Part shown: in pieces, positions 50,304 through 58,521 of the stretch
Position numbering within the stretch: position 1 is the first letter of the stretch
How the letters are laid out: every line of letters starts with the position of its first letter
NCBI GenBank assembly: GCA_017544005.1
Contig: JAFYEZ010000035.1
Span: 1-64,000, forward strand
Origin: Bacteroidales bacterium
Lineage (GTDB): Bacteria > Bacteroidota > Bacteroidia > Bacteroidales > UBA932
DNA length: 64,000 nucleotides
Direction: 5' to 3'
Notes under the pieces: generated by a model
The model's database searches: none
Told to the model about the DNA's origin: nothing
What the model saw: the letters and a program-made list of their open reading frames with translations, nothing else
Made by a program: the position numbers and the translations under genes

Positions 50304-52169
50304 ATGGCAAAAGGTACAATCGGTGTAACCACCGAAAACATTTTTCCCGTCATCAAGCAGTTCCTCTACTCGGACCACGACATTTTCGTGCGAGAACTGG
50401 TGGCCAACGCCGTGGATGCCACGCTGAAACTCAAGGCATTGGCTTCCAGCGGTGAGTTCAAGGGCGAACTTGGCGATCTGACCATCCACGTGGATGTGGA
50501 CAACAAGAAGAACATCCTGAAAATCACCGACCGCGGTATCGGCATGACCGAGGAGGAGGTTGACAAATACATCAACCAGATCGCCTTCTCCAGCGCCGGC
50601 GAGTTTCTCGAAAAATACAAGGACCAGACCGGCATCATCGGCCACTTCGGCCTCGGTTTCTACTCCTCGTTCATGGTTTCCAAGAAGGTCACCATCGAGT
50701 CGCTTTCGTGGAAAGAAGGCGCCCAGGCCGTGAAATGGGAGTGCAACGGCGACCCTGAGTACAAGATGGGCCCCTGCGAGAAGGCCGACCGCGGAACGGT
50801 CATCACCCTCTACCTGGACGACGACAGCAAGGAGTTCGGCGAAGAGAGCCGCATCGGCGAACTGCTCCACAAATACTGCAAGTTCATGCCGGTTCCCATC
50901 GCCATGGGCAAGAAGAAGGAGTGGAAAGAGAGCAAATACGTGGATACCGACGAGGATAACATCATCAACGGCACCGAACCCCTCTGGACCCGCAAGCCCG
51001 CGGACCTCAAGGATGAGGACTACATGAACTTCTACCACAGCCTCTATCCGACGCTCGACGATCCGATGTTCTACATCCACCTGAACGTGGATTACCCCTT
51101 CAACCTGACCGGTATCCTCTACTTCCCCAAGATCAAGAACCAGCTGGAAGTCAGCAAGAACAAGATTCAGCTCTACTGCAACCAGATGTTCGTGACCGAC
51201 TCGGTGGAGGCCATCGTTCCGGAGTTCCTGACACTGCTGCACGGCGTGATCGACTCCCCGGACATTCCGCTGAACGTCTCCCGCAGCTACCTGCAGTCCG
51301 ACGCCAACGTCAAGAAGATCTCCGGCTACATCACCAAGAAGGTGGCCGACCGCCTGGAGGAGATCGCCAAGGACCATGCCGATGATTTTCAGGTCAAATG
51401 GGACAATTTGAAGCTCTTTATCGAGTACGGCATGCTCACGGAGGAGAAATTCTGCGAAAGGGCCCTCAAATTCGCCTTATTCAAGAATTGCGACGGCAAG
51501 TACTTCAAATACGACGACTACCGCAAGGCCATCGAGGCCGAACAGACCGACAAGGACAAGAAAGTGGTCTATCTCTACGCCTCCGATGTGCAGGCCCAGT
51601 TCCCCTATATCGAGGCGGCCCGCAACAAAGGCTACGACGTGCTGCTCTGCGACTGCCCGCTGGACGCACACTTCGTGAACCTGCTGGAAAACAAGCTGAA
51701 AGATGCGAAATTCGTCCGTGTGGACGCCGATGCGATTGACCGGCTGATCGAAAAGAGCGAAGCGCCCAAGTTCGAAACCACCGAGGAGCAGCAGAAAGCC
51801 CTCAAGGAAACCTTCGAGGCCATCCTGCCCACCGATTACAAGTATGACATCAAGATGGACAACCTCGGCGAAACGGCCCAGCCCATCCTCATCACGCAGA
51901 GCGAATTCATGCGCCGTTACCGTGACATGGCAGCCCTGGGCGGCGGCATGAACTTCTACGGAGAACTTCCTGAAAGCTACACGATTACGGTCAACGCTCA
52001 GAATCCGGTCATCAAGAAGCTGATGGGCGAGGAAGGCGTCAGTGCCCTCAAGGCCGACAACGAGACCCTCCGGCAGCTCACCGACCTGGCCCTGCTCTCC
52101 AACAACATGCTCAAAGGCAAGAATCTGAGCGAATTCATCAAACGCAGCGAGGCGTTACTGCTCAAGTAA
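50304..52169 (+). CDS. htpG: Molecular chaperone HtpG (Hsp90)
   Basis: 621 aa, within the HtpG range. GHKL ATPase domain: FVRELVANAVDA with E31, N35 and D38 (ATP hydrolysis and Mg), DRGIGM (76-81), GHFGLGFYSSF (113-123). Then the middle domain (LYFPKIKNQLEVSKNKIQLYCNQMFV, NVSRSYLQSD) and the C-terminal dimerisation domain. Assists folding and remodelling of proteins in the cytoplasm. Monocistronic; ended by the hairpin at 52196-52227. The middle-domain NVSRSYLQ replaces the NVSREMLQ common elsewhere. Confidence 0.97.
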   Translation: MAKGTIGVTTENIFPVIKQFLYSDHDIFVRELVANAVDATLKLKALASSGEFKGELGDLTIHVDVDNKKNILKITDRGIGMTEEEVDKYINQIAFSSAGEFLEKYKDQTGIIGHFGLGFYSSFMVSKKVTIESLSWKEGAQAVKWECNGDPEYKMGPCEKADRGTVITLYLDDDSKEFGEESRIGELLHKYCKFMPVPIAMGKKKEWKESKYVDTDEDNIINGTEPLWTRKPADLKDEDYMNFYHSLYPTLDDPMFYIHLNVDYPFNLTGILYFPKIKNQLEVSKNKIQLYCNQMFVTDSVEAIVPEFLTLLHGVIDSPDIPLNVSRSYLQSDANVKKISGYITKKVADRLEEIAKDHADDFQVKWDNLKLFIEYGMLTEEKFCERALKFALFKNCDGKYFKYDDYRKAIEAEQTDKDKKVVYLYASDVQAQFPYIEAARNKGYDVLLCDCPLDAHFVNLLENKLKDAKFVRVDADAIDRLIEKSEAPKFETTEEQQKALKETFEAILPTDYKYDIKMDNLGETAQPILITQSEFMRRYRDMAALGGGMNFYGELPESYTITVNAQNPVIKKLMGEEGVSALKADNETLRQLTDLALLSNNMLKGKNLSEFIKRSEALLLK

Positions 52170-52195
52170 CGCCCCGCCCGTAAAAGCAACGGAAT

Positions 52196-52227
52196 GAGCC
52201 GGTTGCCCCTAGGCAATCGGCTCTTTT
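52196..52227 (+). terminator. Terminator of htpG
   Basis: GAGCCGGTTGCC (52196-52207) pairs with GGCAATCGGCTC (52212-52223), 12 bp with one G-T, loop CCTA, then TTTT. The stop codon of the convergent membrane-protein gene (52209-52211) lies in the loop, so the right arm is coding for that gene. Confidence 0.8.
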
Positions 52228-52979
52228 GTGCAGTAGAGGTCGCCCAGCGGAACCAGCACCGACAGGTAGAGCAGCGTCAGCACCGCGATTCGCCAGAAAT
52301 CGGCGGAAGCCACGCCCGAGGCCAGCGGCACGCAGTAAACCAGCGCGCAGAGCTCCACAGCCAGGAATCCCAGCAGCAGAAAACCGCGCCAGGAGAGCAG
52401 CCGCCAGAGCAGGAAGGAGAGGCTGGCCGCCGCCACGGGGAAGAAAAGATAGTGGGTGGCCTCCCCCGTGCAGAGGGCCACGACGCCGCCCAGCAGCAGC
52501 ACCAGCAACGCGCTGAAGAGCAGGCGGTAATTGTACTTGACCGCCGCGGTCGTATGGGCGCTGCGGCGCACGGCCGACACCGAGGCGTTGCGGACAGCCT
52601 TGCGGCGGCCCCGGTAATAGAAGGGCAGGTAAACGGCCAGAATCAGCACAGGCGCACCGATATAGGCCACCATGCCGACGATTCCGGCGGCAAAACGCAC
52701 CAGCAGCCAGGCCACCCCGAAGACAATCAGCACCCAAAGGGCCGAAAGCAGCGTCAGGTGAAGCACCGGGGCCACCAGAATCCGGCCGCGGATCACCGAG
52801 AAGGTGAACGCGACGCAGAAAACGGCCAGCGACAGGGCGCAAATCAGGATATAGAGGCCATTCCGGAGCGAAAACGCTTCGGCAGCAGGCACTCCGGCAA
52901 TCAGTTTCTGCGCCACGGGCACCAGGGCCACCATCAGCAGCAGAAGAAGAATCCAGCGAAATCTTTTCATATTATTCAT
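52209..52979 (-). CDS. Polytopic membrane protein of unknown function
   Basis: 256 aa, about eight hydrophobic helices (for example ILLLLLMVALVPVAQKLI, LYILICALSLAVFCVAF, LLFSALLVLLLGGVVAL). One basic cytoplasmic stretch separates two blocks of helices (YYRGRRKAVRNASVSAVRRS). I recognise no family. Its first 8 bp overlap the end of queA, so it is expressed with queA. An ATG three codons downstream (52970) is an equally good start. Confidence 0.75.
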   Translation of the reverse strand: MNNMKRFRWILLLLLMVALVPVAQKLIAGVPAAEAFSLRNGLYILICALSLAVFCVAFTFSVIRGRILVAPVLHLTLLSALWVLIVFGVAWLLVRFAAGIVGMVAYIGAPVLILAVYLPFYYRGRRKAVRNASVSAVRRSAHTTAAVKYNYRLLFSALLVLLLGGVVALCTGEATHYLFFPVAAASLSFLLWRLLSWRGFLLLGFLAVELCALVYCVPLASGVASADFWRIAVLTLLYLSVLVPLGDLYCTKEPIA

Positions 52980-54216
52980 TTTGATCAGTCAGTGAACGCT
53001 TCTCGAGCAGTGAGGAATCCCCGTAGCTCAAAAAGCGGAAATCGTGGGCAAGGGCAAAGTCGTACAGCTGCCGCCAGGCCGGGCCGATAAAGGCCGCAAT
53101 CAGCAGCAACAGGGTACTTTGGGGTTGGTGAAAGTTGGTAACAAGATTGTTAACCAGCCGGAAACGGAACCCGGGGACAATAATGATCTGCGTGCGGGAC
53201 AGCAACTTAGCCTTACCCGAGTGTTCGACATAGGCAATCAGGGCGTCGAGCGCCTCCGCGGTCGATACCGAATACCCTTCGTCCCGGTACGGTTCCCACT
53301 GCTGCACCACGCCGGGCGCTCCCCGCTCGATACAGTGGACACCCAGGTAGTAGAGCGACTCCAGGCAGCGGGTGGAAGTGGTTCCCACGGCAATCAGCGG
53401 ACCGCCACAGGCTGCACGCACCTTCTTTAAAAAGGCAAGCGACACCTCGAAGGGCTCACTGTGCATCGTATGGTCGGCGATTTTCTCGCTCTTGACCGGC
53501 AAGAAGGTACCCGCTCCCACATGCAGGCAAAGCCTTTCCCGCACGATACCGCGCGCATCGATCTGGGCGAACTCGCGCTCGGTAAAGTGCAGCCCAGCCG
53601 TCGGCGCGGTCACCGATCCTTCGCGCAGTGCATAGCAGGTCTGGTAGCGCGTCAGGTCAATCTCCTGGGTTTCGCGCTTCAGATAGGGGGGAATGGGAAT
53701 TCGTCCGCAATGGCCCATGACCTGCGAAAACGACTCTCCGGAGCACCAGGAGAAGGAAACGATACAGGATTTTCCGTTATTCTCCACCAGAGACGCCTCC
53801 AGGCCTACGGCGGCAATGACCGGATCATTCTCCGGGTTGCAGAGGGTCAGGCGGTCCCCCTTCCATTTCTTCAGGTTTCCGACTATCACCTTCCAGCTGC
53901 AAGAAGCCGTCTGCGCAAAAGAGAGCTGGTAATCGGAAGGATCGGCCGGTTCCAGGCAAAAGATCTCAATAATCGCGCCTGTAGGCCTCTGGAAGAGCAT
54001 TCTGGCCGGGACAACCTTCGTTTCGTTGAAGACCATCAGTGCGTCAGCGGGCAAAAAACGGGCAATCTCCTTGAATTGCGACGAAACAGGCGATTCTCCG
54101 GCACTCTTGGTATAGACAAGTAACTTGGAATCGTCCCGGTTCGGAAGAGGAAATCGCGCAATGCGGCCCTCAGGAAGGGGATATGTGAAATCTTCTATGC
54201 GAATGTCAGGCTTCAT
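52972..54216 (-). CDS. queA: S-adenosylmethionine:tRNA ribosyltransferase-isomerase QueA
   Basis: 414 aa. Transfers and isomerises the ribosyl part of SAM to preQ1-tRNA, making epoxyqueuosine at the wobble position. Seen: FTYPLPEGRIARFPLPNRDDSKLLVY, DALMVFNETKVVPARM, GRIPIPPYLKRE, YQTCYALREGSVTAPTAGLHFTE, LHVGAGTFLPVKSEKIADHTMHSE, and NFHQPQSTLLLLIAAFIG. About 60 residues longer than E. coli QueA, as in other Bacteroidota. The ATG at 54216 is chosen; the in-frame stretch to 54273 crosses the promoter. -7 box TACATTTG at 54224-54231. Confidence 0.96.
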   Translation of the reverse strand: MKPDIRIEDFTYPLPEGRIARFPLPNRDDSKLLVYTKSAGESPVSSQFKEIARFLPADALMVFNETKVVPARMLFQRPTGAIIEIFCLEPADPSDYQLSFAQTASCSWKVIVGNLKKWKGDRLTLCNPENDPVIAAVGLEASLVENNGKSCIVSFSWCSGESFSQVMGHCGRIPIPPYLKRETQEIDLTRYQTCYALREGSVTAPTAGLHFTEREFAQIDARGIVRERLCLHVGAGTFLPVKSEKIADHTMHSEPFEVSLAFLKKVRAACGGPLIAVGTTSTRCLESLYYLGVHCIERGAPGVVQQWEPYRDEGYSVSTAEALDALIAYVEHSGKAKLLSRTQIIIVPGFRFRLVNNLVTNFHQPQSTLLLLIAAFIGPAWRQLYDFALAHDFRFLSYGDSSLLEKRSLTDQNE

Positions 54217-54284
54217 TTCGTTACAAATGTAGCAATTCTGAAACGAGAATTTACAATTAACTTGTGTAAACATTAATTTTACAA

Positions 54285-54315
54285 TTGTATAGAATCCTGA
54301 TAGAGATTACATTTG
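54285..54315 (+). promoter_or_regulatory. Distal promoter upstream of the XRE gene
   Basis: TTG (54285-54287), 20 nt, TACATTTG (54308-54315). It fits the Bacteroides pattern but lies almost 390 bp upstream of the next gene, so it would give a long leader or a small RNA. Confidence 0.45.
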
Positions 54316-54649
54316 TGTACTTGTTTACAGTTCTATTTCGCGGCCGCAGCGTGGTGGAAGGCCTAGCCTCGCAAGAATCCGTAATATTGTAGTGAGAATT
54401 TTCAAAATAACCGGAAAATCAGTTAATTATAAAGATTACTTAAAGTATCTGATAGCTGTAAATCGGGCGTTTGGGCGAAAAATGGCTTAAATGGCACTCG
54501 AATCAATTCGCTAACTACCTATATTCCTTATCTTTAGACTCGTTAATCTCCATTATTTTCCAAGTAGTATTTCCGGCAACTGGATCCAGGGGACACAAAA
54601 CAAGTGTAATACCTGCATTTCCAATTTTGAAATAGTTGCCCCTATCCTT

Positions 54650-54678
54650 GCGATTGTACCGTTTTTGCATTACATTTG
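54650..54678 (+). promoter_or_regulatory. Proximal promoter of the XRE gene
   Basis: TTG (54650-54652), 18 nt, TACATTTG (54671-54678), 24 bp upstream of the ATG at 54703. Confidence 0.6.
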
Positions 54679-54702
54679 TGGTAACTTAGTTTTACAGAAA
54701 AA

Positions 54703-55167
54703 ATGGACACAGTAAACAGTCGCATTCAGCAGTTCCTGAATATGGAAGGTGTCTCCCCGGCCCAACTCTCCGATCAGCTCGGCATCCAGCGCTCCGGTCT
54801 CTCCCACCTTCTCTCGGGGCGGAACAAACCCAGTTACGATTTTCTGACCAAGCTGCTCTCCACCTACCCGATGTTGCAAGCCGACTGGTTGCTGCTGGGC
54901 CGGGGCAAACCCTACAAAGAGGCCCTTTCCCCCTCTCCGGCCCCGCTGTTTCCCGAGGAAGCGCCCGTTGCGGAGGATCTTCCGCCAATCGAGGATTTTC
55001 CCGAGGATCTTCCCGTACAGCCGGAAATTGCGCTTAACCCCATTGAGACTGAACAAGTTACAGAAGAAATTCCCGCTTCTCAACCTCGTGAGAATCCCAA
55101 ATTGACCGCCAGGACTGTCCGTCGGATCACGATTTTCTACTCCGACGGGACCTTCGAAGAGCACTGA
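54703..55167 (+). CDS. XRE-family helix-turn-helix protein
   Basis: 154 aa. N-terminal HTH (about 5-65: RIQQFLNMEGVSPAQLSDQLGIQRSGLSHLLSGRNKPSYDFLTKLL), then LQADWLLLGRGKPYK, an acidic Pro/Glu linker (about 75-130), and a conserved C-terminal tag RRITIFYSDGTFEEH. The HTH plus LxWLLxGxG plus tail layout is widespread in Bacteroidota as an uncharacterised regulator. The tail tag may be a protein-docking motif. Own promoter; 62 bp upstream of the PyrD-like gene. Confidence 0.88.
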   Translation: MDTVNSRIQQFLNMEGVSPAQLSDQLGIQRSGLSHLLSGRNKPSYDFLTKLLSTYPMLQADWLLLGRGKPYKEALSPSPAPLFPEEAPVAEDLPPIEDFPEDLPVQPEIALNPIETEQVTEEIPASQPRENPKLTARTVRRITIFYSDGTFEEH

Positions 55168-55181
55168 CCGCGTTTTTTCGC

Positions 55182-55189
55182 TAACTTTG
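55182..55189 (+). promoter_or_regulatory. -7 box of the PyrD-like/cinA operon
   Basis: TAACTTTG, 40 bp before the ATG at 55230. No clear -33 box. Confidence 0.45.
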
Positions 55190-55229
55190 GAGCGGCAACC
55201 GGTGTCAGCCGCCGGCACCTATATTATAT

Positions 55230-56093
55230 ATGTACCGAATTCTGGTCAGACCCTTCTTCAAGTTTTTCTCTCCCCGCAAGGCGAGACAAGTTGCACTCCG
55301 TGCCCTGGAGTTCATCTGCAAGGTTCCGGTCCTTCGGCTGGCGGTTACCTCTTCCTACTCCCACCCCACCCTGAAGCGCTCCTTCTTCGGCATTGATTTC
55401 AAGAATCCTGTCGGAGTCACCGCCGGGGTTGACAAAGAAGGTCGTTACTTCGACGAATTCAGCCGGATGGGCGCCTCTTTCGTGGAAATTGGCCCCATCA
55501 GCCTGATGAACGAACGGGCGGAAAAGGTCAATATCCGGGAAATTATCGAAAATATCCGGGACAACGCGCCGACCAACCGCGCCGTTATCGCTGCCGATAT
55601 CTGCCGCAGCAACGGGACACCGCAGCGCAAGGTGGCCGATGAGATCGACCGCATCTACACCCTGCTCTACGACTTTATCGACGTGGCCATCATCGACCTC
55701 AAAGGGGTTCGGAGTGAGAATTATGCGGAGATTATCGACCGCGTAACCACCATCCGGCGCTTCAATGACGACCACCGCCCCATCCTCTTCCGCCTTACGC
55801 CCGAGATGTCGCAGGAAGAGATGGATCTGGCTATCCATCTGATACTTAGCTTTGGTCTGGACGGCATCGTACTGGGCGGCCACATCCGCCATGCGGATAC
55901 CTTGAAATATGTGCTTGAAAAGAGCCGGCACCTTCTTCCGGTGGTGGTTTCCGGCGGAATCAGCACCGTTGCCCAGGCCCGGGAATTGCTCGAAGGCGGC
56001 GCATCGATGATTGCCGTCGGCTCCTTCCTGGTCAATGGCCCGCATTTTATCCGGCGAATTCTTAAGTCGCTGGTACCCAAGAAGAATAAATAA
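55230..56093 (+). CDS. Dihydroorotate-dehydrogenase-like protein lacking catalytic motifs
   Basis: 287 aa, about 40-50 shorter than class-2 PyrD. It keeps the amphipathic N-terminus, FKNPVGVTAGVDKEGRYFDEFSRMGASFVEIG (57-88), the FMN-phosphate loops VVVSGGIS (238-245) and MIAVGSFLV (260-268). It lacks the PRPQPGNPKPRLFRL segment after strand 2 (here ISLMNERAEKVNIREI), the INRMGFNN segment, and the NVSSPNTPGLR loop that carries the catalytic serine (here AIIDLKGVRSENYAEI, 154-169). It probably cannot oxidise dihydroorotate in the usual way. Eight bp upstream of cinA. Confidence 0.8.
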   Translation: MYRILVRPFFKFFSPRKARQVALRALEFICKVPVLRLAVTSSYSHPTLKRSFFGIDFKNPVGVTAGVDKEGRYFDEFSRMGASFVEIGPISLMNERAEKVNIREIIENIRDNAPTNRAVIAADICRSNGTPQRKVADEIDRIYTLLYDFIDVAIIDLKGVRSENYAEIIDRVTTIRRFNDDHRPILFRLTPEMSQEEMDLAIHLILSFGLDGIVLGGHIRHADTLKYVLEKSRHLLPVVVSGGISTVAQARELLEGGASMIAVGSFLVNGPHFIRRILKSLVPKKNK

Positions 56094-56101
56094 CTGATAC
56101 T

Positions 56102-57367
56102 ATGATTACTGCTTCCATCCGCACGATCGGTGACGAAATCCTCATCGGTCAGATTGTGGACACCAATTCCGCTGCCATTTCGCGTGAACTGCAGCAGATC
56201 GGCGTCAAGGTCCGCTACATGGTTTCTATCGGCGATGACCGTCAGGAAATCCTTGACGACCTTGGCAAGTGCCTGGACGACACGGATATCGTGATTGTTA
56301 CCGGCGGCCTCGGCCCCACCCGCGACGACATCACCAAGGAGGCGCTCTGCGCCCTGAGCGGCTCGGGTGGCTACCGCGAATCCGCCGAGCAGATGGCCGT
56401 CAACGAACGGATCCTCTCCGCGCGCCACATTCCAATGCTGGAGACCAACCGCGCCCAGGCCCTCGTTCCGGACCGGTGCGAAGTGCTGCTCAACGAACTG
56501 GGAACGGCTCCGGGCATGTTCTTCAGCGCACTCGGAAAGAGCGGAAAATCCGTACTTTATTCGCTCCCTGGCGTGCCTTTTGAGGCGTTGGGACTGCTGC
56601 CGAAAGTAGTCGAATCCATTCGCAGCCACTTCGCTCTCGAAGAGATCTCCCACCGTACCATCCTAACCTTCGGCATTCCCGAATCGGAACTGGCCGAGCA
56701 GATCCGCAGTTGGGAAGACGCCCTCCCCGCCTCCATGCACCTGGCCTATCTCCCCAACCCCACGCTGGGCGTGCGGCTTCGCTTGACGCAGGTGGGTGGC
56801 AGTCACTGCGATTTTGAGCCGCAAGTGGCTCAGTTAAAAGAGATTCTGGGCGATGCTATCTACGGTGAAGGTGAAGATTCCCTGCAACACGCAATCGGGC
56901 AGCTGCTGCTGAAGCAAGGCAAGACGGTGTCCGCCGCAGAATCCTGCACCGGCGGCCGCATCTCCGCCCTGTTCACCTCCGTTTCAGGCTGTTCCGCCTA
57001 CTACAAAGGCTCCGTGACCTCCTATGCCAACGAGGTGAAGATGGGCGTGCTGGGCGTCCGGGAATCCACCCTGAAGGCCCACGGCGCCGTCAGTGAAGAG
57101 ACCGTGATTGAGATGGCCCGCGGCGTGCTGCAAAAGCTGGATACGGACTATTCTGTCGTCTCGTCGGGCATTGCCGGTCCCGGTGGCGGCACGCCGCAGA
57201 AACCGGTCGGCATGGCCTGGCTGGCCACTGCCTACCGCAACGAAAAGGGAGAAATCTCGGTTACTACCAAAAAGGTGCAGTTCCGCTCGAGCCGCGAAAT
57301 CAACATCGAGCGCTTCGCATCCAGTGCCTTGAACCTCCTGCGGCTCAAGATTCTGGAGAACCGATAG
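56102..57367 (+). CDS. cinA: CinA-family protein (NMN deamidase-related)
   Basis: 421 aa, full-length two-domain CinA. N-terminal MoCF-biosynthesis-like (COG1058) domain: IRTIGDEILIGQIVDTNSAAIS, VTGGLGPTRDDITKEAL. C-terminal PncC-type domain (about 265-421): SAAESCTGGRISALFTSVSGCSAYYKGSVTSYANEVK and SSGIAGPGGGTPQKPVGMAW. It hydrolyses ADP-ribose and/or deamidates nicotinamide mononucleotide in NAD salvage. It follows the PyrD-like gene by 8 bp and meets the Wzz-like gene tail to tail with one base between. Confidence 0.95.
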   Translation: MITASIRTIGDEILIGQIVDTNSAAISRELQQIGVKVRYMVSIGDDRQEILDDLGKCLDDTDIVIVTGGLGPTRDDITKEALCALSGSGGYRESAEQMAVNERILSARHIPMLETNRAQALVPDRCEVLLNELGTAPGMFFSALGKSGKSVLYSLPGVPFEALGLLPKVVESIRSHFALEEISHRTILTFGIPESELAEQIRSWEDALPASMHLAYLPNPTLGVRLRLTQVGGSHCDFEPQVAQLKEILGDAIYGEGEDSLQHAIGQLLLKQGKTVSAAESCTGGRISALFTSVSGCSAYYKGSVTSYANEVKMGVLGVRESTLKAHGAVSEETVIEMARGVLQKLDTDYSVVSSGIAGPGGGTPQKPVGMAWLATAYRNEKGEISVTTKKVQFRSSREINIERFASSALNLLRLKILENR

Positions 57368-57368
57368 G

Positions 57369-58520
57369 CTACTTTTTCTTTTCGGATTTTTCCGCCTTTT
57401 CCGCCCGCTTCCACTCCCGGGTGCGGTTGGTGATTGCTACCCAGACAAAGCCGAACAGGAAGCCGAACACCGTCCAGAGGGTAACGGTCATCATCCGCTT
57501 GGGCGCATAGCGCTTAAGCGGCACGGAGACCGGAGACAACTCGGTGTAGGTCACCGTGTTCTCAGCCACCTTCAGCCGGGCGGTCTGTTCGCTCTTGGCC
57601 AGTTCTGAGTAGAGCTGCTGCGCCAGGCTGCACTCGGCTTTCAAGCGGTCCTCCTCAATGGAAGCACGCGCCGTGAAGGAACCTTTGTTCGAATCCTTGA
57701 AGCGCGCCAGCTGTTCCTGGCGGCGCTCGTAGTTGCGCTTGGCATCCGCCAGCTGCTCCTGGATAAACTCCAGGTTGGCCTGCGATTTGGCCTTTTTGAA
57801 GGCGGAAACATACTTCTGAATCAGCTGGTAAACCGCCTCGCAGAGCTCGGCAGAGGCCACGGCTTCCGGCAATTCGGTCGTGAGGGTCAGGTAACCTTTC
57901 TTGGAATCCACCTCCAGCTTGATGCGGCGCTTGATCATGCGCGCCACCTCATACTCCTTCTTGGTCAGCGTATAGACGGGCAGGTCCGGGGTACTCCCCT
58001 CGCCGATCATCCGCGCCAGCTCGGCCTCCACATCGGTCGGCTTGGGCGCCATGCGGTGGGCAATCAGCCGCGGCAGGCCGATCGTGTACTTGGCCACCGT
58101 CTCGAAGAGGTTGAACTTGTGGTACTCGTCTTCCGTGAAGTAGGTATAGAGCGTGATGGGCTCGGCCGCCTTGGAGAAATGGAGCGGCGTTTCCATCAGT
58201 TCTTTCTGGAAACCACTGTGTTTCAAAATAAAAGGATAGACGCGCGGATTGATCTGGCCGTCGTTGGCACTGCTCAGGTCGATCGAGATGCCCGCCATCG
58301 CGGCCAGCGACGCATAGCGGCCGCTCATTCCCTGGCTGACCTGCGGCACGAAGATGCACTGCGAGCGGTAGCGCTCGGGCGCGAAAATGGCCACGAAGAT
58401 GCCCAGCAAAAAGGCAATCAGCGTAATGATCCAGATGGCTTTGCGCCGTTTCCAGATCTTGGCGAAGGAACCGATCAGGTCAATATCGACCTCTTCAGGA
58501 TTGATACTCGGACGCGTCAT
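57369..58520 (-). CDS. Wzz-type polysaccharide chain-length determinant
   Basis: 383 aa. Two membrane helices, at about 30-52 (AIWIITLIAFLLGIFVAIFAP) and 350-372 (MTVTLWTVFGFLFGFVWVAI), enclose a large periplasmic region with coiled coil (about 215-310). Wzz domain at the N-terminus. It has no tyrosine-kinase domain, so it is the adaptor half of a PCP complex. ATG at 58520, one base after the SLBB gene stop. Controls the length of exported polysaccharide. The C-terminal tail is Lys/Glu-rich. Confidence 0.9.
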   Translation of the reverse strand: MTRPSINPEEVDIDLIGSFAKIWKRRKAIWIITLIAFLLGIFVAIFAPERYRSQCIFVPQVSQGMSGRYASLAAMAGISIDLSSANDGQINPRVYPFILKHSGFQKELMETPLHFSKAAEPITLYTYFTEDEYHKFNLFETVAKYTIGLPRLIAHRMAPKPTDVEAELARMIGEGSTPDLPVYTLTKKEYEVARMIKRRIKLEVDSKKGYLTLTTELPEAVASAELCEAVYQLIQKYVSAFKKAKSQANLEFIQEQLADAKRNYERRQEQLARFKDSNKGSFTARASIEEDRLKAECSLAQQLYSELAKSEQTARLKVAENTVTYTELSPVSVPLKRYAPKRMMTVTLWTVFGFLFGFVWVAITNRTREWKRAEKAEKSEKKK

Positions 58521-58521
58521 A

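Larger units (their letters stand above)
54217..54702. other. AT-rich 486-bp intergenic region
   Basis: Lower GC than anything else in the window. It holds the queA -7 box (54224-54231, minus) and two plus-strand promoter-like sites (54285-54315 and 54650-54678). I find no ORF, tRNA or known ncRNA signature in the roughly 340 bp between the two plus-strand sites, and no strong terminator hairpin. Confidence 0.6.

Noticed and set aside
54316..54649. Known structured RNA (6S, RNase P, SRP, tmRNA)
   Set aside because: None of the conserved cores that I can recall for these RNAs is present.
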